From contig CADAIJ010000008.1 in the NCBI GenBank assembly GCA_902787955.1, positions 23,169-87,168 of the forward strand: a stretch of 64,000 nt of DNA, written 5' to 3'. Positions 33,984 through 41,687 of the stretch are shown here, piece by piece. Below the pieces are notes generated by a model. That model saw nothing but the letters and a program-made list of their open reading frames with translations, had not been told where the DNA came from and ran no database searches. Source of the DNA: an uncultured Erysipelotrichaceae bacterium (lineage in GTDB: Bacteria; Bacillota_I; Bacilli_A; RFN20; CAG-826). Each line of letters begins with the position of its first letter. The stretch's first letter is position 1. A program made the position numbers and the translations under genes.

Positions 33984-34421
33984 ATGGAAATTATCGTAAA
34001 GAAGTTCTATTAATTAAGCTTAGATGAACTTTATGAAATCGTTAAAGCACGAGAAGTAGTTTTTCATATGGAACAAAAAGTAACTGAAATTGATTACGAT
34101 GATGTTGATAAAATTTCCTACCATATGTTTGCATTAGAAAAAGATAAATTGATTGGTTATATTCGTATTTATAATGATGAAAATAATAAGGATATTGTTC
34201 ATCTAGGACGTTTCTTAACAGTAGTTAGAAGAAAAGGATACGGAAGAAAAATCTTTAAAGAAGCAGTGGACTATTCAATTAATAAACTACACGCGAAAAG
34301 AATTGAAATACACGCCCAAACATATGTGAAGGATTTATATAAAGAGTTCGGTTTTAATGAAGAAGGCGAGCCATTTTATGAAGCTGGAATCGAACATATT
34401 AAGATGGTTTATAACAAATAA
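33984..34421 (+). pseudogene. GNAT N-acetyltransferase (ElaA-like) with one in-frame stop codon
   Basis: The intact part from 34068 has the acetyl-CoA signature RRKGYGRKIF and looks like an ElaA-type GNAT that lacks its N-terminus. Reading back in the same frame restores the missing piece. ATG at 33984 gives MEIIVKKFY, then TAA at 34011-34013, then LSLDELYEIVKAREVVFHME, which is the conserved ElaA opening (R-EVF-EQ pattern). Only this codon breaks a frame of 145 residues. One base change from GAA to TAA would explain it. AAGAAT 7 nt before the ATG could be the promoter. It is either a recent nonsense mutation, a sequence error, or a gene now started at 34068. The C-terminal 117 codons are undamaged. 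Confidence 0.8.
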
Positions 34422-34436
34422 AATAGCAATTATCTA

Positions 34437-34466
34437 TTGATAAAATTACTTTAGTGTTTTTATAAT
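34437..34466 (+). promoter_or_regulatory. Promoter of GGEEF gene (leaderless)
   Basis: TTGATA, an 18-base spacer, then TATAAT ending 9 nt before the ATG at 34476. Confidence 0.72.
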
Positions 34467-34475
34467 GAAATTTGT

Positions 34476-35510
34476 ATGGCAGCTAATGTAGATAAAAAGC
34501 AACATTATCGCACGATTGAAAAAACCTGTTATGGCGCTAATATCATTTACTTGATTTTACATGTCTTTTATTTGGTTTTATTTATCGTTAATCATTACGA
34601 TATTTTAGCCTATGTTACTGGTGGTATTATCGCTATCTACATTCTCTTCTTTTTCTTAATTAAAGCGAGAAAATATTATATTTACGCTCTTTGCTGTGGA
34701 AACTTATTCTTTGGCTATATTTCGGTAACAACCATAATGCTTGGCTTTAATACCGGTTTCCATTTCTATTTAATCGGTTTATGCGTTGTTTCATTCTTCA
34801 CAACCTATTTCTCTAAATTTAGAAACATCAAAGGATCAATTGTCTGGGTTGGTCTATCTTTAACCATTTATTTAACCCTTTACTTAGTAACAACATTTAA
34901 TAAACCATATTATGAAAATATCCCTCAATGGCTTGAGATGACCTTATTTATCACTCACGCTGTTGTAGTCTTTGGCTTTATCGCCATCTATTTAGTGGTC
35001 TTCTTAAGATACGCAATGTCACTCGAAAATAAGATTGTTAATGAATCACGTACTGACGAATTAACTCAAATCAGTAACCGCTATGGTTTATATGATTATT
35101 TTGAAAATGAAGATAATAAATCTAATCTTGTTTTAGCTTTATTTGATATCGATGACTTTAAAAATATCAATGATACTTATGGTCACGCAGTAGGGGATGA
35201 TGTTTTAACTAAAGTCGCTAATCTTGCGGTATTTACTCTTAAAGATTCCTTTGTCTGCCGCTATGGTGGTGAAGAATTTGTTATCGTTTTAAGAAATGAA
35301 GGTAAATATTCTTTCTTTGATAAACTTGAAGAATTTAGGAAGAGTGTTGAAAAAGAAACATTCGAAGTAGGTTTTAATAAAGTAAAAATCACCGTCACTA
35401 TCGGCGCAGCTAAATACACTAATGGTATTTCATTAGAAAAGTGGGTCGAACTTGCTGATGAAAGAATGTATACCGGTAAAAATACTGGTAAGAATAAAAC
35501 AGTTATTTAA
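34476..35510 (+). CDS. Membrane diguanylate cyclase (GGEEF)
   Basis: This is a predicted c-di-GMP synthase. Residues 1-185 contain six hydrophobic segments. A GGDEF domain follows, opening with ESRTDELTQISNRYGLYDYF (about 189-208). LFDIDDFKNINDTYGHAVGDD holds the metal site, and the active loop is RYGGEEF (about 263-269), a functional variant. No RxxD inhibitory site precedes it. TTGATA (34437-34442) and TATAAT (34461-34466) form a good promoter, but only 9 nt separate the -10 box from the ATG and there is no ribosome site. It is monocistronic with a terminator behind. Confidence 0.93.
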   Translation: MAANVDKKQHYRTIEKTCYGANIIYLILHVFYLVLFIVNHYDILAYVTGGIIAIYILFFFLIKARKYYIYALCCGNLFFGYISVTTIMLGFNTGFHFYLIGLCVVSFFTTYFSKFRNIKGSIVWVGLSLTIYLTLYLVTTFNKPYYENIPQWLEMTLFITHAVVVFGFIAIYLVVFLRYAMSLENKIVNESRTDELTQISNRYGLYDYFENEDNKSNLVLALFDIDDFKNINDTYGHAVGDDVLTKVANLAVFTLKDSFVCRYGGEEFVIVLRNEGKYSFFDKLEEFRKSVEKETFEVGFNKVKITVTIGAAKYTNGISLEKWVELADERMYTGKNTGKNKTVI

Positions 35511-35530
35511 TTAATTACTATGTGCTTATA

Positions 35531-35555
35531 GACTTCCAGATGGAGGTCTTTTTTT
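35531..35555 (+). terminator. Terminator of GGEEF gene
   Basis: GACTTCCA pairs with TGGAGGTC (one G-T pair), followed by eight T residues. Confidence 0.85.
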
Positions 35556-35573
35556 ATAACAATACTAATATAT

Positions 35574-36149
35574 TTATTCTTTAGTTCTTGTGGATCTTAC
35601 ATTATATGTAACTAGTATCGTAGTAGACATAATTGTTGGAATAAATATTGATAAATACATCGCTACATAAGTTAACCAATTATCTTCAACACTTCCTAAG
35701 AAAGATATGTTTGCGGTGATTGATGAATAAATAGAGAAGGTCAAAGAAATAACTACCATTAATATAGCGAATAAATAAGTTAGTTTCTTGTTATTTAAAA
35801 CAAATAGAAATGCAAAGACTAAAGCGAATAAGATAACTAAAACCGCAACCTGGAAAGTATCTCTTTGAGGCATAAGAATATTAACAAATATCGCCGCTAG
35901 AAATGGAGCAACTGCTAATTTATAAGCAAATTCCTTTTTCTTATAACCAATAACTCCATAGCCAATAATTCCTAAAGTAGAAATGATAATTAAAACATAA
36001 GAAGAAATCATCCATCCCCCTAGATTATTAGAAGTTACAAAGACTAATAGATAAATTGAGACAAGTAATAAAATACAAGTCAAAATCATCTGCACAAATA
36101 ACATTATTCCTTGGGATTTTTTAATACCTAATTTCTTTTCTACATCCAT
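35574..36149 (-). CDS. Six-helix membrane protein of unknown function
   Basis: This small protein (191 residues) consists almost wholly of six hydrophobic segments. It has a short basic/acidic N-terminus (MDVEKKLGIKKSQG) and a C-terminal TYNVRSTRTKE that should lie in the cytoplasm. I recognise no family or catalytic motif. AAGGTG lies 9 nt before the ATG and TATAAT about 17 nt upstream. It follows the exported protein gene on the same strand with a strong terminator between, so they are separate transcripts. Confidence 0.7.
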   Translation of the reverse strand: MDVEKKLGIKKSQGIMLFVQMILTCILLLVSIYLLVFVTSNNLGGWMISSYVLIIISTLGIIGYGVIGYKKKEFAYKLAVAPFLAAIFVNILMPQRDTFQVAVLVILFALVFAFLFVLNNKKLTYLFAILMVVISLTFSIYSSITANISFLGSVEDNWLTYVAMYLSIFIPTIMSTTILVTYNVRSTRTKE

Positions 36150-36200
36150 ACTTAATTCACCTTAAAATTATATTTCCTCTAACAAGGCGCTTTTATTATA

Positions 36201-36234
36201 ACAAAAAAGGACTGACACTTTCGTATCAATCCTT
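36201..36234 (-). terminator. Terminator downstream of the exported protein gene
   Basis: On the minus strand AAGGATTGATAC pairs with GTGTCAGTCCTT around a GAAA tetraloop (12 pairs, two G-T), then six T residues. Confidence 0.92.
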
Positions 36235-36240
36235 AATTAC

Positions 36241-37446
36241 TTATTTCTCTTTTCTTCTTTTTAAGATATTTAAGGTAATTCCACCTAACGATATCGCTCC
36301 AATTATGGTAATGATAATTAGAATAGTAGTGGTTTCATTAGCTTTACTTCCTTGCATCATTTCATTATTGATTAACGCTCTTGCAGCGGAAGTATCACGA
36401 TTAAGAGATGGATTTTTACTTAAACCATAAGCTTCTACCATGAAGTCATATTGGGAGACACCGAGGACAACAGTATATGGAATATTATTATCGTTTAATT
36501 TAATAACGGTATTTCGATCTGGCATCTCGTATTGAACACTATTAAGTATAGCGATAGCAGCATTTCCACCAGAATGCTCGCTAAAGTCATAACTGCCAAC
36601 TCCATACCAATAAGTTTCCTTATAGGAAAGACTTTTCCCACAAAGATTATTTGCGTTTGTAGCAAAATCATAAGCAATAAATAAAGCATTGTAGTATTGA
36701 CCATAATCTTCAATATAAAGATAGATGGTTGTTTCTCTTTTTTGTTCGCTATCTAACTCATTTTCTGAAGAAATAGTTAACCAACAAATACCTGGCATTT
36801 CATAATCATACAATGCATCTGGCACATAATCGTGAGTGGTGAAATTGATTTTATAATTAGTACCATCAACATTTGTAATAGAATCAATCGAGCATCTTTG
36901 ATTGCTTGTTGTAGCACCTGTAACTTTGGTATATCCAGTAGGGGCTTTGAAATCTAAATACCCTTTGTCACCAAAATATAAATAATGATATCCAGCATCG
37001 GCAAATCGAGAAATTGTATAGTCTCCACCAGATTCAGAATAAATAGGCAATGTATCTTCAACAATAATGTCATTATTGACAACATACATAACATTTACTT
37101 CTGTAGCACCTGGCCCTTTAAATAAAATATTGAATGTAACAGAATAACTTGATTTAACCTCTTTAGGACCCATCGTAGCAATAGCGCTTCCTCCTGCCAC
37201 TACTCCGACATACACATCATCAAAATTTCCTTGATAATTATTTAAAGTTGCAGTTACATCGCCGGAAGTTTCTCCTGCTTTTCCAATTACTTTATGAGTC
37301 GAAAAAGCAATATACGGATCACCGGCGGCTCTAGTTTCTTTAATTTCATCATTAGAAAGATGATTAACAAATCCAATAGATGACATTGCTCCGATTAAAA
37401 GTAGTGAGCAAACAACTGTTAAAGATTTAAAAAAGTTTCTTTTCAT
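36241..37446 (-). CDS. Exported cell-surface protein with C-terminal membrane anchor
   Basis: I do not recognise the family. The N-terminus is a signal peptide (residues 1-27) that reads MKRNFFKSLTVVCSLLLIGA and onward, with a cleavable-looking site before HLSNDE. The middle is beta-rich and contains many Tyr, Gly and Thr. The C-terminus (about 370-401) is one hydrophobic helix TTTILIIITIIGAISLGGIT closed by the basic tail LKRRKEK. The layout resembles a sortase substrate, but no LPxTG-type motif precedes the helix, so it is probably a type I membrane protein. AGAGG precedes the ATG. It sits next to the AbiE genes on the same strand. Confidence 0.75.
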   Translation of the reverse strand: MKRNFFKSLTVVCSLLLIGAMSSIGFVNHLSNDEIKETRAAGDPYIAFSTHKVIGKAGETSGDVTATLNNYQGNFDDVYVGVVAGGSAIATMGPKEVKSSYSVTFNILFKGPGATEVNVMYVVNNDIIVEDTLPIYSESGGDYTISRFADAGYHYLYFGDKGYLDFKAPTGYTKVTGATTSNQRCSIDSITNVDGTNYKINFTTHDYVPDALYDYEMPGICWLTISSENELDSEQKRETTIYLYIEDYGQYYNALFIAYDFATNANNLCGKSLSYKETYWYGVGSYDFSEHSGGNAAIAILNSVQYEMPDRNTVIKLNDNNIPYTVVLGVSQYDFMVEAYGLSKNPSLNRDTSAARALINNEMMQGSKANETTTILIIITIIGAISLGGITLNILKRRKEK

Positions 37447-37555
37447 AAGTCAAACCTCTTTTTATAGCAAAAAATATACATAATTTTGTATTTCTTGTAA
37501 AACAATTTTTCGATTAAATCGAAGAACTAGCTTATTAAAACCGTTTGATTCATCA

Positions 37556-38395
37556 TTAAAATATATTATTAATGATTACCAATAATGTTTTAATCACATC
37601 TAAGAAATCAATTCCTTGAGCATACGCATTTTTCAAACAATAGTTGTTCCATCTTGCTTTCATTTGAGAATCATCGCTTATTCTCTCAATAATTTTTATG
37701 GATTCTTCTTTTGTAAAATGAGTATCACGGTACTTACAAGTGTTCGCAAATGCCTCTTTTAAAATCATTGCATTGATTTCATTCCATCTTAACTTATAAA
37801 TAATGTAAATATCATAATAGTCTTTACTTCTACTATTAATAGTGTCTCTAACTAAAATTGTTTGTAACTTTTCGGCTAAAATGGTTTCAAAATTATAAGA
37901 TTTAAAATTAAGAACTTTATTCTCAAAAAGGCACCTATACTGATAATCAATTGCCATTGGGGTTATTGGATCCCCTGTAGCAATATCAATACTAATTTTT
38001 TCTTTGATGTTTTCAAGTTTTCCTAAAAAAGTAATATTGTAACCGCCATATTTGTCTTCTTCTCTGATAGTGTTAACACCTTCGTATTGAAAGCTTACAT
38101 TATCACCAATATCTATTTGTGAAATCTTTTTTAAAATATCAAGAATTCTTTCTTTCTCAAAATCTATTTTTCTTAATAAGAAATCAATGTCCATGGTTGA
38201 TCTCAAATTGATTCCTAAAGACGTGGATAGTAAAAATCCACCCTTGAAGATAAAATTATCAACGTATTTGGAAGCTTCTAAGCGTTTTAAAAATGCATCA
38301 AAGAAAAATGATTTCAACAATATGTTTTGATGAACACCTGTTTTAAGTGATAAATTATTAATTCTCGCTTGCAAGGAATTTTTATTAATCGGCAT
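37556..38395 (-). CDS. AbiEii-type nucleotidyltransferase toxin
   Basis: This is the toxin of a type IV toxin-antitoxin system (DUF1814 nucleotidyltransferase). The nucleotidyltransferase core is clear: FIFKGGFLLSTSLGINLRST (about 43-62) followed by MDIDFLLRK with the paired metal aspartates. SIDIATGDPITP and ETILAEKLQTILVRDTINSR (about 170-189) and KDYYDIYIIYKL complete the family pattern. AbiEii-type enzymes transfer nucleotides to cell targets and stop growth, which gives phage abortive infection or plasmid stability. GGAGGT lies before the ATG, which overlaps the antitoxin gene by 11 bases. The key residues look intact. Confidence 0.92.
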   Translation of the reverse strand: MPINKNSLQARINNLSLKTGVHQNILLKSFFFDAFLKRLEASKYVDNFIFKGGFLLSTSLGINLRSTMDIDFLLRKIDFEKERILDILKKISQIDIGDNVSFQYEGVNTIREEDKYGGYNITFLGKLENIKEKISIDIATGDPITPMAIDYQYRCLFENKVLNFKSYNFETILAEKLQTILVRDTINSRSKDYYDIYIIYKLRWNEINAMILKEAFANTCKYRDTHFTKEESIKIIERISDDSQMKARWNNYCLKNAYAQGIDFLDVIKTLLVIINNIF

Positions 38396-38990
38396 TTAGA
38401 ATTACCTCCATCTGAGTTCTGACTTTATCCTCTATTTTCATAATACGAGCGTATTCAATTAGTTTATTGATGCTTTTGTCACTAGATTTAGCGTATCTTA
38501 CTAGTGCTTTAACATAAACTTCGAAATCCATTTTATCTTTATGCTTTATGATGTCACATATTGTTTTTTCTTTATCGTAGACTTTAACGCTATTCCCAAG
38601 ATTGGTTTGTACTTCAATAATTCCAAGATTATATGAATCATAATTAATATCAGTATGCGTGATAATGCCATCTTGTTTTTTAGCCATTGGTCGATAATTT
38701 AATGGGCCTGTCACTTCAAGATAATTTGGAAGAATATCTCCTAGATTATGAAGATAAATAGCTGTGTTAAATGAATAAATGAATCTAGGATATGTATATT
38801 GAAAGACAAGATATGGATCTATTATCCAATCATTAACTGCGTAAAAACCTCTAACTATTTGTTTTAGGTTATATTTATTTACATATCTTGAAAGATATAT
38901 TGAAGGAATTCTAGCTTCATCAATATTTTTTCTAGTTATATAGCCTTTATTCGCTATAATCATTTTTTTAATCTTGTTTTCAACGCTCAT
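38385..38990 (-). CDS. AbiEi-type antitoxin / transcriptional repressor
   Basis: This is the antitoxin that opposes AbiEii and represses its own operon. It opens with the winged-helix domain (KIKKMIIANKGYITRKNIDE, then IPSIYLSRYVNKY and IVRGFYAVND), followed by the family segment FSFNTAIYLHNLGD-like (here YSFNTAIYLHNLGDILP, about 91-107). After that come VTGPLNYRP and the C-terminal domain with VYDKEKTICDIIKHKDKMD. Length is 201, typical. It is the first gene of the pair. Inverted repeats built on GTTGnATAT lie over its promoter. Confidence 0.92.
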   Translation of the reverse strand: MSVENKIKKMIIANKGYITRKNIDEARIPSIYLSRYVNKYNLKQIVRGFYAVNDWIIDPYLVFQYTYPRFIYSFNTAIYLHNLGDILPNYLEVTGPLNYRPMAKKQDGIITHTDINYDSYNLGIIEVQTNLGNSVKVYDKEKTICDIIKHKDKMDFEVYVKALVRYAKSSDKSINKLIEYARIMKIEDKVRTQMEVILNAD

Positions 38991-39001
38991 GTTTGTTCCT
39001 A

Positions 39002-39041
39002 ATACAACTATATTCTATTATCTTATGGTTGTATATGCAAC
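39002..39041 (-). promoter_or_regulatory. AbiE promoter with likely autoregulatory operator
   Basis: On the minus strand TTGCAT, a 17-base spacer and TAGAAT form the promoter. A near-perfect 14-base palindrome, GTTGTATATGCAAC (39028-39041), covers the -35 box, and a further half site ATACAAC (39002-39008) lies just after the -10. AbiEi proteins are known to bind inverted repeats in their own promoters, so this is the likely operator. Confidence 0.6.
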
Positions 39042-39099
39042 AATAAAAAGGTTATTTTGAAACATAGTTCTCTATAATTCTTGACTTCAATTCATTTAA

Positions 39100-39130
39100 T
39101 AAAAAAGAAAAAATCACAAAATTGTGATTA
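39100..39130 (-). terminator. Terminator of gltX-tRNA-Glu transcript
   Basis: On the minus strand AATCACAA pairs with TTGTGATT around two bases, then a T-rich run. It is about 105 nt behind the tRNA; the stretch between holds nothing I can identify. Confidence 0.8.
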
Positions 39131-39234
39131 TAATCTTTTCAAACGATTTATCTTTTTACTATATAAATGCTAAATCAAACGTAATTTTGAGAATGCATCC
39201 ATTAAAGTGGAAAGACATCGTCTAATATTTCAAT

Positions 39235-39310
39235 TGGTGACCCCATCGGGAATCGAACCCGAGATTAGACCTTGAGAGGGTCTCGTCTTAAACCTCTTGA
39301 CCATGGGGCC
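39235..39310 (-). tRNA. tRNA-Glu (anticodon CTC)
   Basis: The cloverleaf is complete: acceptor GGCCCCA/TGGGGTC, anticodon stem AGACC/GGTCT with loop CTCTCAA (anticodon CTC, reads GAG), T arm with GTTCGATTC and an encoded CCA. It lies 22 bases behind gltX on the same strand. A second glutamate tRNA with anticodon TTC is at 63833. Confidence 0.95.
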
Positions 39311-39332
39311 GGTAGAGAAAATTAAAGCAAGA

Positions 39333-41000
39333 TTACTTTAAATTTTCAATAGCTTTGTTAATTCTGCGATTAACTTCTTCTTTACCTAAAATAGTTAAGA
39401 CACTATGAAGGTTAGGGGAGTTCTTACTTCCAGTAACGGCGACACGGATCATTTCAGCAACATCACCAACATGTCCTTTATATGCGTCTTTATTTTGTTT
39501 ATAGACTTTATTAGATTCAGCAAATTTATGTCTAACACCAAGTTCTTTGACGGTGTTAAACCATAAATCATTTGGAAGAGAATAGTCATTTGAGGACATA
39601 AAGTCTTCTAAAACTTCTTTAATAAGTCCTGGCTCCATAAAGTCATTAAATGGGTAACCATTTTTAACAACGTTTTCATATTCATCATTAAAGAAGAACT
39701 TAATGCTTGGATAGACATCACTATAAGAGATGAAGTCTTTACGAGCTTTTTCGCCACCTCTTTCAATATTTAAGATAGAAGTAGTGAACTCTTTAGTGTT
39801 TTCAATATGTTCATAAAGAACTTTGTCATATTGTTTAGACCATTCAAGTAAACGGTTATAAACTTCTTCTGCTCTCCAAGAGGCAATAATTTCTTTAGAG
39901 AAATAATTTAATTTATCTTGGTCAAATAAAACACCATCTAAGGACATCTTTTCAAAAGTGAATGGGAATTTAGAAATATCAAAAGTCTTATTTTCTAAAG
40001 TCCATTCTTCAAAGTTAGAGTTCGCAATTGACATTAAATAGGCTTCAAGAGCTTCTTTTGGGAATCCTTTTTCAATGAATAAAGCCACGCTAGCTTCTGG
40101 ATCTTTTCTTTTAGAAAGTTTACGTTTATTACCGTTATCAAGTTTCATAATAACAGGTAAATGAGCGTAATCAACAAGTGGGAAACCTAAAGCATTAAAT
40201 AAATCAACATGAATAGGCGCGCTTGCAATCCATTCTTCGCCACGAATAACAGTAGTGGTTCTCATAAAATGATCATCAACTGCGTGAGCGAAGTGATAAG
40301 TTGGAAGTCCATCAGACTTCATAATAACAACATCTAAGTCGTTTTCTGCAATTGCGATATCACCACGAATTAAGTCATGAATAACAATTTTATTTAAGTG
40401 ATTACCAAGTGATCTAAAGCGAATAACATATGGTGTTCCCGCTTTAATCTTTTCTAAAGCTTCTTCAGGAGTGGTGTTACGGTAAACCGCATAACCCCCA
40501 TAATAACCTGGGATTTCTTTATTAGCTTCTTGGACTTCTCTAATTTCTTCAAGTTCTTTAGCAGTGCAGAAACATGGATAAGCTCTTCCTTGTTTCATGA
40601 GTTCTTTAATACAAACTTTATAAATGTCCGCGCGATGTGATTGTTGATATGGACCGTAATTACCTTTTTCTTTATCACCTAAATAACCTTCATCAGGGAT
40701 GATATCGAAATAAGATAATTGATCGATAAGTTCTTTTGCAGAACCACTTATCTCTCTTTTGGTGTCAGTATCTTCTAATCTAACATAGAAAACACCACCA
40801 GTATCTTTGGCAATTTTGCTATTAATTAAGGATGTAAATAAAGATCCTAAATGAAGGAATCCGGTTGGAGAAGGAGCGAATCTTACAACTAAGGCTCCAT
40901 CTTTAAGATTTCTCTTTGGGAATCTTTTTTCTAAATCGCTGATTGTTTCTTTTACATCAGGGAAGATATATTCTGCTAAATCATTAAATGTTACACTCAT
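39333..41000 (-). CDS. gltX: Glutamate--tRNA ligase
   Basis: This enzyme charges tRNA-Glu. The class I signature HIGH appears as APSPTGFLHLGSL (about 37-49), and KMSKS as KLSKRKD (about 294-300). FYVRLEDTDTKRE and GEEWIASAPIHVDLF also match the family. The 555 residues fit the longer Firmicutes type. The frame opens at 41036, but TATAAT on the minus strand (41028-41033) lies inside that extension. The ATG at 41000 (MSVTFNDLAEY) is chosen, leaving a leader of about 20 nt. Its own substrate tRNA follows directly, and the single terminator behind the tRNA suggests one transcript for both. Confidence 0.95.
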   Translation of the reverse strand: MSVTFNDLAEYIFPDVKETISDLEKRFPKRNLKDGALVVRFAPSPTGFLHLGSLFTSLINSKIAKDTGGVFYVRLEDTDTKREISGSAKELIDQLSYFDIIPDEGYLGDKEKGNYGPYQQSHRADIYKVCIKELMKQGRAYPCFCTAKELEEIREVQEANKEIPGYYGGYAVYRNTTPEEALEKIKAGTPYVIRFRSLGNHLNKIVIHDLIRGDIAIAENDLDVVIMKSDGLPTYHFAHAVDDHFMRTTTVIRGEEWIASAPIHVDLFNALGFPLVDYAHLPVIMKLDNGNKRKLSKRKDPEASVALFIEKGFPKEALEAYLMSIANSNFEEWTLENKTFDISKFPFTFEKMSLDGVLFDQDKLNYFSKEIIASWRAEEVYNRLLEWSKQYDKVLYEHIENTKEFTTSILNIERGGEKARKDFISYSDVYPSIKFFFNDEYENVVKNGYPFNDFMEPGLIKEVLEDFMSSNDYSLPNDLWFNTVKELGVRHKFAESNKVYKQNKDAYKGHVGDVAEMIRVAVTGSKNSPNLHSVLTILGKEEVNRRINKAIENLK

Positions 41001-41020
41001 AAAGTTTTTTCTCTTTTCGC

Positions 41021-41049
41021 TTGCATAATTATACAACGATATTTATAAT
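41021..41049. promoter_or_regulatory. Divergent promoters, gltX and tRNA-Gly
   Basis: Plus: TTGCAT (41021-41026), 17-base spacer, TATAAT (41044-41049), 17 nt before tRNA-Gly. Minus: TATAAT at 41028-41033 for gltX. The two promoters overlap, so they may compete for polymerase. Confidence 0.7.
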
Positions 41050-41066
41050 AAAACACGCTGAATTTT

Positions 41067-41140
41067 GCAGATGTAGTTCAGTGGTAGAACACTACCTTGC
41101 CAAGGTAGCTATGCGGGTCCGATTCCCGTCATCTGCTCCA
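41067..41140 (+). tRNA. tRNA-Gly (anticodon GCC)
   Basis: Acceptor GCAGATG/CATCTGC, anticodon stem CTACC/GGTAG with loop TTGCCAA, T arm CGGGT-CCGATTC-CCG, CCA encoded. Confidence 0.96.
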
Positions 41141-41152
41141 GATGAATATAAA

Positions 41153-41177
41153 AGCTCGATTATATCGGGCTTTTTTT
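41153..41177 (+). terminator. Terminator after tRNA-Gly
   Basis: AGCTCGAT pairs with ATCGGGCT (one G-T pair) and is followed by seven T residues. Confidence 0.9.
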
Positions 41178-41207
41178 CTACTTTTAGTGCCAATAATCTA
41201 ATAAAAA

Positions 41208-41243
41208 AAGAACTCATTTTGTATCAATTAATACTGAGTTCTT
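41208..41243 (-). terminator. Terminator of the RsbU/RsbW-like operon
   Basis: AAGAACTCA and TGAGTTCTT are perfect inverted arms; on the minus strand seven T residues follow. Confidence 0.88.
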
Positions 41244-41263
41244 ATTCTTTAGAATAAATAAAT

Positions 41264-41686
41264 CTAATTATTGTTTAAGACTATTTTCTTAGTGAAGGTG
41301 AGGACGTTTTCATCGTTAATTCGATTATATGTAATATCATCAGTTAATCTTTTAACAAGATATATACCAAGTCCTCCAATTGGACGATCTTCCGCTTTAG
41401 CTTCAATATCAGGTTGTTCTTTAAGAAGTGGATTAAATTCTTTGCCTTTATCCTTAATTGTTACTTTAAGTAACATCGTGTCTTTATTGATATCGTAAGA
41501 AATATCCACGAAACCTTTATTTGTGGAGTAGGCGTATTTAGCAATATTCACAAATAACTCTTCTAGAATTAAGTTAACTTGATTGATATTAGCGTGCGTA
41601 ACACCCATGTTCTCTAAAGAAGCAATAATAGGATTAATCATATTACCTACTAAATCTAAATTAGCTTCCACTTGATAATTATTCAT
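41264..41686 (-). CDS. RsbW-like anti-sigma/serine-kinase ATP-binding protein
   Basis: This is a small GHKL ATPase of the RsbW/SpoIIAB group (HATPase_c_2). The N box is VNLILEELFVNIAKYAY (about 40-56), followed by KDKGKEFNP (G1) and IGGLGIYLVKRLTDDITY (G2 region, about 103-120). The frame can be extended to 41761, but the ATG at 41686 follows AAGGGAG and comes one base after the upstream stop, so it is chosen (140 residues). With the RsbU-like phosphatase in front it should act in a partner-switching circuit. Neither an RsbV-type antagonist nor a sigma factor is nearby, so its target is unknown. Confidence 0.85.
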   Translation of the reverse strand: MNNYQVEANLDLVGNMINPIIASLENMGVTHANINQVNLILEELFVNIAKYAYSTNKGFVDISYDINKDTMLLKVTIKDKGKEFNPLLKEQPDIEAKAEDRPIGGLGIYLVKRLTDDITYNRINDENVLTFTKKIVLNNN

Positions 41687-41687
41687 A

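Noticed and set aside
37500..39310. Attachment-site repeat for an island at tRNA-Glu
   Set aside because: No second copy of the tRNA 3' end and no integrase was found in the window.
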